From Aeromicrobium camelliae (GTDB lineage Bacteria; Actinomycetota; Actinomycetes; Propionibacteriales; Nocardioidaceae), in NCBI RefSeq assembly GCF_003850045.1, contig NZ_RQJX01000003.1, positions 124,001 through 188,000 of the forward strand: 64,000 nucleotides of DNA, written 5' to 3'. The position numbers and the translations under genes were made by a program. Below the pieces are notes generated by a model. That model did no database searches, was not told the origin of the DNA, and worked only from the letters and a program-made list of their open reading frames with translations. Every line of letters starts with the position of its first letter. Position 1 is the stretch's first letter. Below, in pieces: positions 44,787-53,218 of this stretch.

Positions 44787-46405
44787 GGGATCTCCACCTC
44801 TCCGCTGACGACCGGTGCTTCGAACTGGCTCAGACGCACCGACAACCGGAGCGTCCACGTTCCCGAGAGTGGGAAGTCGGCCGTGGCCTCGTACCTCCCC
44901 GGCCTGGTCGAGGACAACGGACGGTCGAACGGCCCGATGTCCGAGGCCTCGAGGGCCACCGACAGCTGCGGCGCCTCCTCGAGGTCGAGCGGCTGCCCGT
45001 CCGCGTCGGTGAGCGCGACCTCGACGGCGTTCACACCGCGCTCGCCCGGGGTCACCCGGATCTCGGCGGTCGCGTCCTCCCCCACGTCGAGCACGAGCGC
45101 CGTCGGTTCGGGTTCGTCCGCGGCTGCCGAAGGAGTCGACACCGGCGGCGCCGCCCCCACGAGAGCGCTCGTCAGCCCCACAACGACGGCCAGGAGCGCG
45201 GCTTCGGCCGCCAAGGTCCGCCGCAGGGTGCGCGCGGCGTCCTTGCTCTGCTCGACCCGCGGCACCAAGGTGCGCCGGTTCCAGCCGCCGATCGCCGCCA
45301 CGATCACCGTCGCGGCGAGCTTGGCGAGCACCAGTCGGCCGTACGCCGTCTCCCACAGGCCCTCGATCGAGCCCGCGATCCGCCAGTACAAGGCGGCCGC
45401 CGTCAGGCCCAGCAGGAGGACCGCCCAGGCGGCGAGCGACGAGAACCGGCTCACCGTCTCGGCCGCATCGGTGGTTCGCGGGCGTGAGCGCAGCACGATC
45501 AACAGGCCGATGACGCCGCCGATCCAGGTCGCTGCTGCGGCGACGTGGAGGAGGTCGGCGGCGAGCACCAGCCAGAAAGGTCCGTAGCTGCGGGTGTGCC
45601 CGACGATGATGAGCGACCCGAGGGTCAACCCGATCGCGCCGCCCGTCAGCGGGGCGTGCCGCAGCCGAAGGGCGAACCAGCCGATCGCGACGCCGAGCGC
45701 CACCAGGCTGGCGGCCGCGACGGCCGGTCCGGACCGTGTGAACGCGGAGGCGGCCGCCGACAGCCCCTCTCCGGACTCCCACAGGGCGGTGAGCGGGACG
45801 AGGGCGATGGCCCCGACCACGGCCGCGAGACCGGCGATCAGCGTTCCGCGCAGGAGCCGACCGCGCAGCGCGTCGTCGCGCCGGGTGACCGGTGTCGCGA
45901 GGACCGCGACGAACACCGCGAGCCCGGCGAACAGCAACACCCCGGCGTACCGCACGAACTCGGCGATCCCCTTGAGCAGGGTCACCTCCCGCTCGGCCTG
46001 CACTACCGGCACGGTCACGACGTTCTCGCTGGGCGCGCCGACCGAGAACGTGATGCCGCCCGTGACCGGGTGGCTGTCGGCGGAGATCACGCGCCAGCTC
46101 AGCACGTAGGTGCCGTCGCCGAGTTCCTCGCCGGGGGTGATCTCCAGCGCGTCATCGCGGACCACGAACTCGGCGTCGACGGGGTCACCTTGCGCGTCGA
46201 ACAACTGATTCCCAGCCGCGGCAAGCGAGACCGGCTCGTCGAAGCGCGCGGTGATCGTCTCCGGCGCGGTCGCCACGACCTGGCCGTCGGCCGGGTCGGT
46301 CTCCACGAGGTTCGCGTGGGCCTGCACCGGTGCGGGGGTGAGCACCAGGAACAGCCACGCGACCAGCCCGGCGAGGAGTCCTCGCCGGGCCAGCTGCGCG
46401 GTCAC
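44783..46405 (-). CDS. CopC-CopD fusion, copper uptake/resistance protein
   Basis: A 540-aa two-part protein. After the signal peptide (residues 1-29, ending VQA) a CopC domain begins with His30 of HANLVETDP and contains DSHPVTGGITF (His112), the Cu(II) ligands. From about residue 145, at least eight hydrophobic helices form a CopD domain (FVRYAGVLLFAGLAVFVAVL onward). A C-terminal periplasmic tail follows from about residue 430. Such proteins (as in YcnJ) import copper or supply it to enzymes. It overlaps both neighbouring YcnI-like genes by 4 nt. Confidence 0.93.
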   Translation of the reverse strand: MTAQLARRGLLAGLVAWLFLVLTPAPVQAHANLVETDPADGQVVATAPETITARFDEPVSLAAAGNQLFDAQGDPVDAEFVVRDDALEITPGEELGDGTYVLSWRVISADSHPVTGGITFSVGAPSENVVTVPVVQAEREVTLLKGIAEFVRYAGVLLFAGLAVFVAVLATPVTRRDDALRGRLLRGTLIAGLAAVVGAIALVPLTALWESGEGLSAAASAFTRSGPAVAAASLVALGVAIGWFALRLRHAPLTGGAIGLTLGSLIIVGHTRSYGPFWLVLAADLLHVAAAATWIGGVIGLLIVLRSRPRTTDAAETVSRFSSLAAWAVLLLGLTAAALYWRIAGSIEGLWETAYGRLVLAKLAATVIVAAIGGWNRRTLVPRVEQSKDAARTLRRTLAAEAALLAVVVGLTSALVGAAPPVSTPSAAADEPEPTALVLDVGEDATAEIRVTPGERGVNAVEVALTDADGQPLDLEEAPQLSVALEASDIGPFDRPLSSTRPGRYEATADFPLSGTWTLRLSVRLSQFEAPVVSGEVEIP

Positions 46406-47091
46406 GAGGAGCGCCGCGTCCGGACGAGTGCGGTGCCGCCGGCGGCGAGGCCGAGCGCGCCGAGCACGACTCCGATCCAGCCCGCGACGCCGGAGGTGTC
46501 GGAGCCGTCCTCCGGGTCAGCGGCGGCGTCGTCCGCGGACTCACCGCCGTGGCCGTCGCCTTCGGAGGCGGTCAGCTCGATGAACGGAGCCGGGCTGTCG
46601 GGTTCCGGCTCGCCGTCCTCGTACGTCTGAATCCAGGCGTTCTCGCCTTCCTCGCAGCTCTGGATGACGGGGAAGACGAGCTTGTCGCCCTCCTCCCCCG
46701 GCAGCTGCAGCGACAGGGCGAGGGTGTCGCGAAGACCGTCGGGGACGGGGCTCTTGGCGGTGTAGACGACCTGGTCCACGCGCTCGGTGTACTGGCCGCC
46801 GTGGCCGTCGTCGACGGGCTCGTCGAGCGTCTCCATGACCTTCTCCACGTCCCAGTTGGGGTTGATCGTGGGGGTCACGGTGACGATCTCGTCGGGGATG
46901 TCGATCGCGACCTGGGTCGTGGGCGACTCGCCGCATCCGTGTCCGAAGGCGAACGTGAGGACCGAGTACGAGCCCGCCGCCGTCGTGGACGGCGTGACCG
47001 TCACGTGCGCGGACGCGGCGCCCGCTCCGGCGACGAGGAGGGCGAGGGTGGTGCCGCCGACGAGGGCAGCACGGGAACGAAGGGTACGCAT
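46402..47091 (-). CDS. YcnI-family copper-binding protein with membrane anchor (DUF1775)
   Basis: A 229-aa protein. Signal residues 1-28 end AASA, giving His29 as the mature N-terminus. FGHGCGESPTTQVAIDIPDEIV is the DUF1775 signature, followed by NPNWDVEKVMETLDEP. FIELTASEGDGHGGES is an acidic, His-containing stalk, and residues about 200-222 form a transmembrane anchor. It is a diverged paralogue of the gene at 44154, which lies on the other side of copCD. The 4-nt overlap with copCD indicates coupled translation. Confidence 0.9.
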   Translation of the reverse strand: MRTLRSRAALVGGTTLALLVAGAGAASAHVTVTPSTTAAGSYSVLTFAFGHGCGESPTTQVAIDIPDEIVTVTPTINPNWDVEKVMETLDEPVDDGHGGQYTERVDQVVYTAKSPVPDGLRDTLALSLQLPGEEGDKLVFPVIQSCEEGENAWIQTYEDGEPEPDSPAPFIELTASEGDGHGGESADDAAADPEDGSDTSGVAGWIGVVLGALGLAAGGTALVRTRRSS

Positions 47092-47163
47092 GAGAATCCT
47101 TGCTGAGGTGAGGCCTGCGCGGGCAGGCGGAACGTCGGTCCGAGGACCGGTGGGACGGAAGGC

Positions 47164-47670
47164 TCAGCAAGCAGGGGGCCCGCGTCGCGGCAGGACCCGC
47201 GGCGGGCAGCCGACCGGGACGACCCGGTCGGTGAGATCGAGTCGCGGCAGACGCGTCGCAGGCAGCGCGGCGGCGTCCTCGAGCACGGTCAACGCTCGCG
47301 TCACCCAGCGCCAGAGGCGCCACCACAACGTCTCGCCGTAGGCCAGCGCCGCAGCCGTTCCCGTCGTCGCGACGAGGTGGGCCGCGAGCATCGCGGCGGT
47401 GACGTGCTCGTGACCGGTGAGGTAGACGCTCAACCCGTGCACGGCGAGCTGTGCCGCACCGATCACGGCGAGGAGCGCGGGCGCGCTCCAGCGCGATCCG
47501 GAGAAGATCAGCACGATCGCGCCGACGGCGAGGGCGACGGGCACGAGAGCCACCAGCGGAGGCGGGGTGCCGTGTCCGACGACGTGCGCACCGACGGCGA
47601 CGGCGGTGACGGCGGAACCGACCGCGGTCGCCCGAAGACCCCGCGCAAGCGGAGCAGTCGGTGCGATCAT
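47164..47670 (-). CDS. Membrane protein of the copper operon, unknown function
   Basis: A 168-aa protein with about four hydrophobic segments and scattered His residues (VGAHVVGHGTPP, AVHGLSVYLTGHEHV). The C-terminus RRGPPAC recalls a tail often seen in proteins encoded beside YcnI/CopCD in actinobacteria, but I cannot name the family. ATG 47670 follows TACGAT by 6 nt. The YcnI gene follows 72 nt downstream on the same strand, so it likely heads or flanks the copper operon. Confidence 0.65.
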   Translation of the reverse strand: MIAPTAPLARGLRATAVGSAVTAVAVGAHVVGHGTPPPLVALVPVALAVGAIVLIFSGSRWSAPALLAVIGAAQLAVHGLSVYLTGHEHVTAAMLAAHLVATTGTAAALAYGETLWWRLWRWVTRALTVLEDAAALPATRLPRLDLTDRVVPVGCPPRVLPRRGPPAC

Positions 47671-47705
47671 GGCGCCATCGTACGGTGGCTCAGCCCCACC
47701 GCAGC

Positions 47706-47790
47706 GGGGCGGTGTCTCAGCGTCCATTCATCCTGGTCGAATGGACGCTCACCCACCGCTCAGGGTCGGCGATGGACGCTCACTCACCGC
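47706..47790. repeat. Hairpin repeat, copy A, with an additional arm
   Basis: AGCGTCCATTC (47719-47729) pairs with GAATGGACGCT (47739-47749); the outer GCGGTG (47709) pairs with CACCGC (ending 47759). A second right arm ATGGACGCTCACTCACCGC follows at 47772-47790. A 25-nt segment starting at 47706 is repeated without change at 48881. It lies just after the stop of the ligase remnant. Confidence 0.85.
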
Positions 47791-47801
47791 CAGGCGGGAG
47801 G

Positions 47802-48110
47802 CTAGGCCTCGGTCACGGCGCGGCTCTCAAGATCGGCGCGCAGTCGCTTGCGGTCCAGCTTGCCGACCGCCGTCTTGGGAATCGTCTCCGAGAAGACCAC
47901 CAGACGCGGTTTCTTGTACGCCGCCAGCCGCTGGGCGACGTGGCTGGTCAGCTCGTCGCGGACGGACTCGTCAGGCTCGACACCGGGCGAGAGCACCACC
48001 ACCGCGGTCACCGCCTCGACCCAGGTGGGGTCGGGCAATCCCACGACCGCGGCCTCCCGCACCAGCGGGTGATCGAGCAGTACATCCTCCACCTCCCGCG
48101 GATACACGTT
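47802..48110 (-). pseudogene. C-terminal remnant of an acyl-CoA ligase
   Basis: About 100 codons match only the last subdomain of an AMP-dependent acyl-CoA synthetase: NVYPREVEDVLLDHPLVREAAVVGLPDPTWVEAVTAVVVLSP, ELTSHVAQRLAAYKKPRLVVFSETIPKTAVGKLDRKRL. The A10 Lys (GKLDRK) is kept. The match starts exactly at the Asn of the GGENVYPREVED hinge. The remaining 400 N-terminal residues are absent and the next gene reads away on the other strand. An AMP-binding core is lost, so the product cannot be active. Confidence 0.8.
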
Positions 48111-48858
48111 GGTCACTGCTCGGCCGACGACGGTGTTCACGATGACGGCGCTGTGCCGCGCGGCCGAGGTGGTCGGGCTCAGTGAGGCGAGCGTGCGCAT
48201 GGCAGCCACGCACCTGGCAGATGAGGGCATCGTGCGTCGCACCGGCCGGGGAGCCTACCGCCTCCATGCCGAGCACCTGTCGACCTTCGGGCATGTCGAG
48301 CATTGGCGTACCCGAACGCATCAGACGGTCGCGTGGAACGGCCGCTGGGTCGGTGCGGACCTCTCGAAGGTCCCGCGCGCCGATCGCACCACGCGCCGAA
48401 GGGTCGAGCGTGAACTGCGGCTCGCCGGCATGGCGCCGTGGCGGGGCACCATCTCGCTCCGCCCCGACAATCTGCGCGGAGGCGTCGACCAGCTCCGTCA
48501 CCGCCTTCCGTCGGAGCTGGCGGTGTTCGCGGTGAGCGAACTCCACGAGGACGACGAGGCCGCGGCCCGGTCCCTGTGGGATTGCGCTGCGCTGGCCGAA
48601 CAGTACGCACGCCTGCGCGCCGAGCTCCGCGCCAGTGTGGACGAGAGCGCACACGTCGACTCGCGAGCGTTTGCTCGTGAGTCCCTCCTTCTCGGCAGCC
48701 GTGCGATTGCGGCAATCGTCCGCGATCCGCTCCTTCCCGGGGAACTGTGCTCACCTGATCCGCTCTCCGCCCTGATCGCCGACACCGCCGACTACCAGGA
48801 CCGGGCGCAGGACACCTGGGCTGCGCTGCTATGGGACGAAGGCACCGCCCCGGACTGA
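48109..48858 (+). CDS. PaaX-like transcriptional regulator, probably 5'-truncated
   Basis: A 249-aa reading frame from TTG 48109, or 238 aa from ATG 48142. ALCRAAEVVGLSEASVRMAATHLADEGIVRRTGRGAYRL is a PaaX winged helix lacking its first 15-20 residues. TVAWNGRWVGADL and LRLAGMAPWRGTISLRPDNL are the middle domain. SLWDCAALAEQYARLRAEL is the PaaX C-terminal pattern (lWdL..la..Y..f). PaaX proteins repress phenylacetyl-CoA genes. The frame begins at the exact point where the ligase remnant ends, in head-to-head orientation, suggesting a deletion removed both 5' ends and the promoter. Whether it is still expressed is unclear. Confidence 0.65.
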   Translation: MVTARPTTVFTMTALCRAAEVVGLSEASVRMAATHLADEGIVRRTGRGAYRLHAEHLSTFGHVEHWRTRTHQTVAWNGRWVGADLSKVPRADRTTRRRVERELRLAGMAPWRGTISLRPDNLRGGVDQLRHRLPSELAVFAVSELHEDDEAAARSLWDCAALAEQYARLRAELRASVDESAHVDSRAFARESLLLGSRAIAAIVRDPLLPGELCSPDPLSALIADTADYQDRAQDTWAALLWDEGTAPD

Positions 48859-48880
48859 GCCGCGGGCGTTCTCCCGAGAT

Positions 48881-48934
48881 GGGGCGGTGTCTCAGCGTCC
48901 ATTCACCCTGATCGGATGGACGCTCACTCACCGC
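48881..48934. repeat. Hairpin repeat, copy B, between convergent genes
   Basis: AGCGTCCAT (48894) pairs with ATGGACGCT (ending 48924) and outer GCGGTG (48884) with CACCGC (ending 48934). It shares 25 identical nucleotides with copy A at 47706. Its place between the stops of the PaaX-like gene (48858) and the convergent dehydrogenase (48966) suits a terminator role. Confidence 0.85.
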
Positions 48935-48965
48935 TCGGCGGGCGGTGGACGCGGGCGACGCGGGT

Positions 48966-50642
48966 TCAGGCCCTGGCCAGCGCCCGGCCGGCGGCGCGGC
49001 CGGAGAAGATGCATCCGCCGAGGAAGGTGCCTTCGAGCGCGTTGTAGCCGTGCACCCCGCCGCCACCGAAGCCGGCCACCTCGCCCGCGGCGTACAGCCC
49101 GGGGACGGGGCTGCCGTCGCGGCCGACGACCTGGGAGTCGAGGGTCGTCTGCAGACCGCCCAGAGTCTTGCGCGTCAGGATGTTGAGTCGGACCGCGATG
49201 AGCGGGCCGTGGTCGGGGTCGGTGAAGCGGTGCGGCGGGGCGACCCGCAGCAGCTTGTCGGTGCGCGAGCGTCGGGCGTTCGCGATGGCCATGAGCTGGA
49301 AGTCCTTCGAGAACCCGTTGGTCAGCTCGGCGTCGCGGGCGAGGATCTGCCGTTCGACGAGCCCGGCGTCCAGCTGCGGGCCGCGCGGCGTCTCGTCGCT
49401 GGCGACGATCTTGTTCATGCCGGCGACCAGCTCGGCGACGGTGTCGGCGACGACGAAGTCGATGCCGTGCTCCTTGAACGCCTCGACCGGTCCCGGCGCC
49501 CCCTTGGCCAGCCGGCTCTTGAGCATGAACTTCAGGTCCTTGCTCGTGATGTCCGGGTTCTGCTCCGAGCCCGACAGCGCGAACTCCTTCTCGATGATCG
49601 ACTGCGTGAGCACGAACCAGGAGTAGTCGTATCCGGTCTCGAGGATCGCGCGCAGCGTGCCGAGGCTGTCGAAGCCGGGGTAGTTCGGCGCGGGGAAACG
49701 CTGCCCGGTCGCGTCGAACCACATCGAGCTCGGACCGGGGATGATGCGGATGGCGTGGTCGGCCCACACGGGGTTCCAGTTGTGGATGCCCTCGGTGTAG
49801 TGCCACATGCGGTCGCGGTTGACGATCCGGCCGCCGGCCTGCTCGGTGATCGCGAGCATCCGGCCGTCCACGTGCGCCGGAACGCCGGAGATCATGTGCC
49901 GCGGCGCCGGGCCGAGACGGTCGGTGGGCCAGTTCGCCCGGATCAGGTCGTGGTTGTGGCCGATGCCGCCCGAGGTGACCACGACGGCCGGGGCGCGGAG
50001 CTCGAACCCGTCGACCTCGACGCGGTTGGAGGCGACGCCGCGGGGTGCGTGGTCCGGTGCCAGCTGCATGCCGCGCACGCCGACCACCGCGCCGTCCTCG
50101 ACGAAGAGGTCATCGACCCGGTGCCGGAAGCCGAACTCGACCAGGCCCCGGCGCTCGGCGTCGAGCACCGGTTCGGCGAACACGCGCACGACCTCCGGGC
50201 CGGTTCCCCACGTCAAATGGAAGCGGGGGACGGAGTTGCCGTGCCCCAGGGCGTCGCCGCGGCCGCGTTCGGCCCAGCCGACGATGGGCAGCACCTTGAG
50301 CCCCAGGGCCCGCAGGTATTCGCGCTTCTCACCCGCCGCGAAGCGCACGTACGCCTCAGCCCACTGACGCGCCCAGACGTCTTCGTCGTCGAGCCGGTCG
50401 AAGCCCGCCGAGCCCTGCCAGTCCTGCCACGCGAGTTCGAACGAGTCGCGGATCCCCATCCGCCGCTGCTCTGGCGAGTCGACGAGGTACAGGCCGCCGA
50501 GCGACCACCACGCCTGGCCGCCCAGGTTGTCTCGGCTCTCCTGATCGAGGACGAGCACGCGTTTGCCGGCGCGGCTCAGCTCGTAGGTGGCGACGAGTCC
50601 GGCGAGACCGGCGCCGACGACGATGACATCGGGATCGTGCAT
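48966..50642 (-). CDS. FAD-binding dehydrogenase (KstD/fumarate-reductase flavoprotein family)
   Basis: A 558-aa flavoprotein. The FAD site VIVVGAGLAGLVATYELSRAGKRVLVLDQE opens the protein, and ESRDNLGGQAWWSLGGLYLV follows. The C-terminal GLYAAGEVAGFGGGGVHGYNALEGTFLGGCIFSGRAAG closes the FAD domain. The pattern belongs to the 3-ketosteroid-delta-dehydrogenase-like, membrane-free group, but catalytic Tyr residues of KstD cannot be assigned by eye, so the substrate is open. Transcribed with the TetR gene 1 nt upstream; the operon ends at the hairpin copy B. Confidence 0.88.
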   Translation of the reverse strand: MHDPDVIVVGAGLAGLVATYELSRAGKRVLVLDQESRDNLGGQAWWSLGGLYLVDSPEQRRMGIRDSFELAWQDWQGSAGFDRLDDEDVWARQWAEAYVRFAAGEKREYLRALGLKVLPIVGWAERGRGDALGHGNSVPRFHLTWGTGPEVVRVFAEPVLDAERRGLVEFGFRHRVDDLFVEDGAVVGVRGMQLAPDHAPRGVASNRVEVDGFELRAPAVVVTSGGIGHNHDLIRANWPTDRLGPAPRHMISGVPAHVDGRMLAITEQAGGRIVNRDRMWHYTEGIHNWNPVWADHAIRIIPGPSSMWFDATGQRFPAPNYPGFDSLGTLRAILETGYDYSWFVLTQSIIEKEFALSGSEQNPDITSKDLKFMLKSRLAKGAPGPVEAFKEHGIDFVVADTVAELVAGMNKIVASDETPRGPQLDAGLVERQILARDAELTNGFSKDFQLMAIANARRSRTDKLLRVAPPHRFTDPDHGPLIAVRLNILTRKTLGGLQTTLDSQVVGRDGSPVPGLYAAGEVAGFGGGGVHGYNALEGTFLGGCIFSGRAAGRALARA

Positions 50643-50643
50643 G

Positions 50644-51234
50644 TCACTCCTGGAGGACGGGCCACATCAGTGCGGCCAACTGGTCGACCGCGGCGGCGAC
50701 GTCCTCCGCGGTGTGGGTCAACGGGATCGCGATCGCCAAGCCGTCGACGACGCTGATGACGACCCGCAGCAGCGCCCGCAGCCGCACCGGGTCGAGGTCG
50801 AATCCGGCGTACAGCGCGGCGGCGCCGCTCATGAGGACGCGGTGGTAGGCCTCGGTCGCGGGTTGCAGTTCGGCCCGCAGAGCGTCGTCGGTGCGGGCCG
50901 CGAGCATGAGCTCGTGCCAGGTCCGGTTCTCCGGCGAGGCACCCAACGTCACGAGCTCGGCCAGCACCGACCGCAGTTCGGCCTGCGAGGTCACCGGTCC
51001 GCGCACGCGACGGGTGAACGCCTCCCCCTGTCGCCTCGCGACTTCTGCTGCCGCCGCGGCCAGCACCGCGCGTCGGCTCGGGAAGTGGCGGAACAGCGCG
51101 CCCTGGCTGACCCCGGCTCGTGCGCAGACCGCCGCCGTGCTGGTGCCGGCGTACCCCGCCTCGTCGAGCGAGGCGATCGTCGCGTCGAGCAACCGAGCGA
51201 TCGTCTGCTCACGGCGCTCCGTCTGAGTGGGCAC
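50644..51234 (-). CDS. TetR-family transcriptional regulator
   Basis: A 196-aa repressor. RREQTIARLLDATIASLDEAGYAGTSTAAVCARAGVSQGALFRHFPSRRAVL is the N-terminal helix-turn-helix, followed by a helical ligand domain. It is the first gene of an operon with the flavoprotein dehydrogenase, 1 nt apart, so it most likely responds to that enzyme's substrate. An inverted repeat lies about 25 nt upstream of ATG 51234. Confidence 0.9.
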   Translation of the reverse strand: MPTQTERREQTIARLLDATIASLDEAGYAGTSTAAVCARAGVSQGALFRHFPSRRAVLAAAAAEVARRQGEAFTRRVRGPVTSQAELRSVLAELVTLGASPENRTWHELMLAARTDDALRAELQPATEAYHRVLMSGAAALYAGFDLDPVRLRALLRVVISVVDGLAIAIPLTHTAEDVAAAVDQLAALMWPVLQE

Positions 51235-51258
51235 TTCAGGAGGATCGCACAGGGCGCT

Positions 51259-51287
51259 GCAAAAAGATAGCGATCACTCGCTTTTGC
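51259..51287. promoter_or_regulatory. Imperfect inverted repeat upstream of the TetR/dehydrogenase operon
   Basis: AGCGA (51269-51273) and TCGCT (51278-51282) flank TCAC, and GCAAAA (51259) and TTTTGC (ending 51287) extend the arms with a 4-nt asymmetry. It lies 25-53 nt before the TetR start and could be its operator. The rest of 51235-51369 shows nothing clear. Confidence 0.35.
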
Positions 51288-51369
51288 GGTTCGCATCGCG
51301 TTCTTTCGCTGCCTCAGATAGGCGCTTCCTCACCCCGCCCACCCGAAGCACGGGCGGATACGGATCCGT

Positions 51370-52014
51370 TCAGCGCAGAATGCCCTCGTGGAGCGCGCGG
51401 AGCACCGCGTTCGTGCGGTCCCGGGCGCCGAGCTTGAGCAGGATCGTCGAGACGTGGTTCTTGACCGTCCCCTCGGCGAGGAACAACGCCTCGGCGATCT
51501 GGCGGTTGCTGTACCCGCTGGCCACGAGCCGCAGGACGTCGAGTTCGCGTTCAGTCAGTTCCTGCGCGGGTGGCGCGTCGGGTCCTACCGGCGATGGGCC
51601 GGAGCGGATCGCACGAAGCAGGCGGTCGGTGATGGACGGGGCGATGAGGGTGCCGCCGTCGGCGAGGGTGCGGACCGCGTGGGCGAGCTGCGCCAATGTG
51701 ACGTCCTTGAGCAGATAGCCGCGAGCTCCAGCACGCAGCGCCTCCAGGACGAGAGCGTCGTCGTCGAACGTGGTGAGGACGAGGACGGGGATGTCGACTC
51801 CGCGGTCGCGCAACCGCTCCAGCGTCCAGATGCCGTCCCGGCGCGGCATCCGCAGGTCCAGGAGCACGACATCCGGCGCCGCGGTGGCCACCACCTCGAG
51901 CGCCACCTCGCCATCGTCGGCCTCCCCCACCACGTCGATCTCGGCGAGTTCGAGCAGGCTGCGGATGCCCTGCCGCACGAGCGTCTGATCGTCGACGACC
52001 ACGACCCGCGTCAT
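51370..52014 (-). CDS. NarL/LuxR-type response regulator
   Basis: A 214-aa two-domain regulator. Receiver: VVVVDDQTLVRQGIRSLL with acid pocket Asp8-Asp9, phosphoacceptor Asp53 in DVVLLDLRMPRRDG, and Lys in GYLLKDVT. Output: LTERELDVLRLVASGYSNRQIAEALFLAEGTVKNHVSTILLKLGARDR, a LuxR helix-turn-helix. ATG 52014 overlaps the histidine kinase stop by 4 nt. It probably regulates the ABC exporter encoded on the opposite strand next to the kinase. Confidence 0.94.
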   Translation of the reverse strand: MTRVVVVDDQTLVRQGIRSLLELAEIDVVGEADDGEVALEVVATAAPDVVLLDLRMPRRDGIWTLERLRDRGVDIPVLVLTTFDDDALVLEALRAGARGYLLKDVTLAQLAHAVRTLADGGTLIAPSITDRLLRAIRSGPSPVGPDAPPAQELTERELDVLRLVASGYSNRQIAEALFLAEGTVKNHVSTILLKLGARDRTNAVLRALHEGILR

Positions 52015-53108
52015 CGGGCGGGCACCCACGCACGGACGCGGAACCCGCGTGTCCCGTCGTACTCCACGCCCCCGCCGAGCGCCTCGAACCGTTCGGCCAG
52101 TCCCCGCAACCCGTTGCCCGGCGAGATCTCCGGAGCGCCTCGGCCGTCGTCCGCCGCGCTCAGGTGCACCCGCGTGCCGTCGCGCTCGACCCGCACCCAC
52201 AGCTCCTGTGCCTCCGCGTGCCGCAGCGCGTTGGTGACCACCTCCTGTACCGCCCGCACGAGGGCGGCGGCCTGGTCGTCGTCCACGGTGAGGTCGTCGT
52301 CGACGACGAGGTCGACGTCGAGCCCGGGGACGTCGCGAGCAACGCGTTCCAACGCGGCCCGCAGGTCGGTGGCCGGCTGCTCACGCATCTGCCCCACCGT
52401 CGCGCGCACGTCCGAGAGCAGGCTCCGCGCGACCTCGCCCGCGCGCTCCACGTGGGGACGCGCCGCAGGACCCTCGCGGTGACGGGCGGCTTCGAGTTCC
52501 AAGGTCAGCACCGTCAGCTGGTGACCCACGAGGTCGTGCAGCTCGCGCGAGATGCGGAGACGCTCGGCCGTCCGCGCCGTCGACTCGAGGAGGACGGTCG
52601 CCGCCTGCAGATCGACGTGCGCCTCGGCGAGCTCGCGCCGCAGTCGCTGCTCGCGCAGGATCGCCTGCACGCTCAGCACCGACGCGATCTGGATGAGCGC
52701 GTAGAAGCCGGCCATGATGAGCGGCTCCAGCCAGCCGTCACCGATCGTGTGCAGTCCGATGACGAGCGTGTTGAGCGCGACGACCACCAGGTTGGCGGGC
52801 AGCCGGATGAACTCGGGCCCCAGCGCCGCGATCACGACGAGCAGGATCGGCAGCAGACCGGCGCCGGACGCTCCGAGCAGGACCACCCAGGAGAGCAGGA
52901 CCGCTGCGGCGTACGCGGTGAGCCGGATCTTGCGCCGGGGGCTGAAGACCGTCACGAGGATCGCGGCGAAGACGGCGACGAACGCGCTCGTCCAGGCCAC
53001 CATGCTGATCCTCGGGTCGACCAGCCCGAGCAGCACCGGAAGACCGACTCCCGCGGAGACGACGAGCATGACGAGCCCGGACCATCCGTCGGGTCCCAGG
53101 CGTCGCAT
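52011..53108 (-). CDS. Sensor histidine kinase (HisKA_3 type)
   Basis: A 365-aa membrane kinase. About five hydrophobic segments occupy residues 10-150, with little extracellular sequence, so it probably senses the membrane itself or partner transporter. The phosphoacceptor His191 is in RELHDLVGHQLTVLTLELEAA. ATP-binding parts are VQEVVTNALRHAEAQEL (N box) and ADDGRGAPEISPGNGLRGLAERFEALGG (G boxes). It overlaps the response regulator by 4 nt. It diverges from the ABC ATPase gene, 110 nt away. Confidence 0.94.
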   Translation of the reverse strand: MRRLGPDGWSGLVMLVVSAGVGLPVLLGLVDPRISMVAWTSAFVAVFAAILVTVFSPRRKIRLTAYAAAVLLSWVVLLGASGAGLLPILLVVIAALGPEFIRLPANLVVVALNTLVIGLHTIGDGWLEPLIMAGFYALIQIASVLSVQAILREQRLRRELAEAHVDLQAATVLLESTARTAERLRISRELHDLVGHQLTVLTLELEAARHREGPAARPHVERAGEVARSLLSDVRATVGQMREQPATDLRAALERVARDVPGLDVDLVVDDDLTVDDDQAAALVRAVQEVVTNALRHAEAQELWVRVERDGTRVHLSAADDGRGAPEISPGNGLRGLAERFEALGGGVEYDGTRGFRVRAWVPAR

Positions 53109-53218
53109 GACCCCAGCGTAGGCGGTTCGGTCCCCGCGTAGAGGTGCCGAAAGTCATGCGCCGGGATGCTGACCTTCGGCACACGCGCGAGACCTGCTCA
53201 CGCTTCTAGCGTCGAGGC

